DNA of 64,000 bases from Jackrogersella multiformis (lineage: Eukaryota > Ascomycota > Sordariomycetes > Xylariales > Hypoxylaceae). The notes under the pieces are model-generated. The model was given only the letters and a program-made list of their open reading frames with translations, had not been told where the DNA came from and searched no databases. Positions 63,084-64,000 of the stretch are shown piece after piece. The stretch covers positions 1,612,001-1,676,000 of the forward strand of contig CADCXD010000002.1 of assembly GCA_902806575.1 (NCBI GenBank), read 5' to 3'. Each line of letters starts with the position of its first letter. The stretch's first letter is position 1. The position numbers and the translations under genes were made by a program.

Positions 63084-64000
63084 ATGTCTGTGCCACCACA
63101 GTTGATTCGCGTGAAGCGAAAGGCCACAGAGGAGGCACCAGTTTCCTTTCTTCGTAAGTCGTCGCATAACGTGTCGCGCGTGCCAAGTGATGTCATACTA
63201 AAGAATGAAAGAGAGGAAGAAAAATATAGTTGACCTTTCTTCTAGGCGTCCAAGAGAATAAGAGACATCGAAGTGAGGCCTTTGTGTACCAGCGAAAAGA
63301 AGACCGAGCTTCTTTCCTCGATATTCCTCCTGACCCTCTCATCCACCACTCCGCGCCGCACAGTCTACCGCTCCCGCCTACGAATCCTGCCGAGACAACA
63401 CCATTCCAGAGCTCCGATATACCAGGAGATATACCAGGAACCAGTGCCGACGGCAGACCTAGCGACAATGGCACCAGTGGCAAACCGGCTAATGTTGCCC
63501 CTACCACTGTTGTTGGCACTACATCCGAACAGCGACGATTTCACATATCGAGAAAGGACATGAAACTTGCCTCTTCTTCTCAATCTGATCGATCATTTGG
63601 AGGTGTATCGAAGAAGCGCTCTGCACCTACGTTGTTTGTCGAGCGCAAGATCAAGCGAATTGCTTCTAGGCCCTTCCTCAAGTCCCAGGCCGCCGTTACT
63701 GATGCAGTCGCTTCGTCACCTACACCGCTGGCCGCGACCACGGCGGCCGAGGATATGGAGGTAGACAAGGTCGAGCCACGGAAGCTCAAGAAGCCTGGCG
63801 TCGCAAGATTCCCGAAAAAGGAGGTTAGCGAGAAATACAAGGCTGACCTCCCGAAATCCCTGACGGAGCGATGGAACGTTGATGTCGACAAGATGACAGC
63901 CGAGATGAACGCATTCGCGATGGAGCAAATCGGATTTAACCTTAAGAAGGCCGAAGAGGAGAACAAACTTCGATCCCCTGCCAAGACTCAACTCAAATAT
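63084..64000 (+). CDS. Iwr1-like RNA polymerase II nuclear import factor, 3' partial
   Basis: Protein resembling Iwr1, which binds assembled RNA polymerase II and carries it into the nucleus through importin alpha. Exon 63084-63153 encodes MSVPPQLIRVKRKATEEAP and VSFL; a 92-bp intron (GTAAGT ... TCTAG) follows; exon 2 runs from 63246 past the window edge. The splice gives RVQENKRHRSEAFVYQRK. The opening (xIRVKRK...FLRVQENKRxR...FV) is the family hallmark, with a basic bipartite nuclear signal near 10-30. Later RRFHISRKDMKLA, KKRSAPTLFVERKIKRIA and ERWNVDVDKMTAEMNAFAMEQ fit fungal members. 329 residues are visible; the expected C-terminal acidic Iwr1 domain lies beyond the window, so the assignment rests on the N-terminus and is moderately sure. 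Confidence 0.72.

Overview
The window is nuclear DNA of a filamentous ascomycete (Pezizomycotina, most likely Sordariomycetes). The signs are many genes with short introns of about 50-100 bp, a PTH11/SAT4-type rhodopsin-domain protein, fungal-only families (Efg1, Afi1/MesA, Sea4, Cbp3, an OPT transporter, secreted cysteine-rich protein), and long AT-rich spacers full of the palindrome TACCTAGGTA. I support 26 intact or window-truncated protein genes and two decayed gene remnants. I found no tRNA, rRNA, CRISPR array or intact transposon by eye. Exon boundaries were worked out by hand from splice motifs, reading frame and family conservation.

Layout. 1-8900 is an accessory-looking block: a 7TM rhodopsin-domain protein, a Tri3-like acyltransferase, a short-chain dehydrogenase, a phytanoyl-CoA-type dioxygenase, a wrecked GMC oxidoreductase and a truncated GST-like fragment. 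Together they resemble the edge of a specialised-metabolite cluster that is decaying; no backbone synthase is visible. 9600-12705 holds a divergent pair, a TFIIIA-like ten-finger protein and RPB6, both acting in RNA polymerase III transcription. 14500-16760 carries a small secreted eight-cysteine protein and S-formylglutathione hydrolase. 17255-28020 is a housekeeping block: Afi1/MesA polarity protein, rRNA-processing protein Efg1, a zinc-less MDR oxidoreductase, and the SEA/GATOR2 subunit Sea4 (Mios). 28590-33410 has two long, low-complexity fungal proteins of unknown function. After a 3.1 kb gene-poor stretch, 36538-42448 holds a DHA2-type MFS transporter with a possible vacuolar sorting signal, an NTF2/SnoaL-like protein and a secreted GH18-like protein. 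43157-53876 is mostly metabolic: 6-phosphogluconolactonase, a PHO13-type phosphatase, a second PhyH-family protein, dihydrofolate reductase, the complex III chaperone Cbp3 and mitochondrial beta-ketoacyl synthase Cem1. 54863-61089 has an eight-exon oligopeptide transporter and a tail-anchored AMPK-type glycogen-binding protein. An Iwr1-like gene (RNA polymerase II nuclear import) runs off the right edge.

Most interesting to me are: (i) about twenty copies of TACCTAGGTA, nearly all outside genes, one inside the start exon of the PHO13-type gene; (ii) an OPT intron whose frame only works with a GC donor four bases upstream of a perfect GTAAGT, suggesting competing productive and non-productive splicing; (iii) a 22-nt microexon carrying the catalytic DCD of the PHO13-type phosphatase; (iv) a tail-anchored CBM48 protein that could tether glycogen to membranes; (v) the decayed left-hand cluster. 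I saw nothing that I can firmly call a new multi-gene system.
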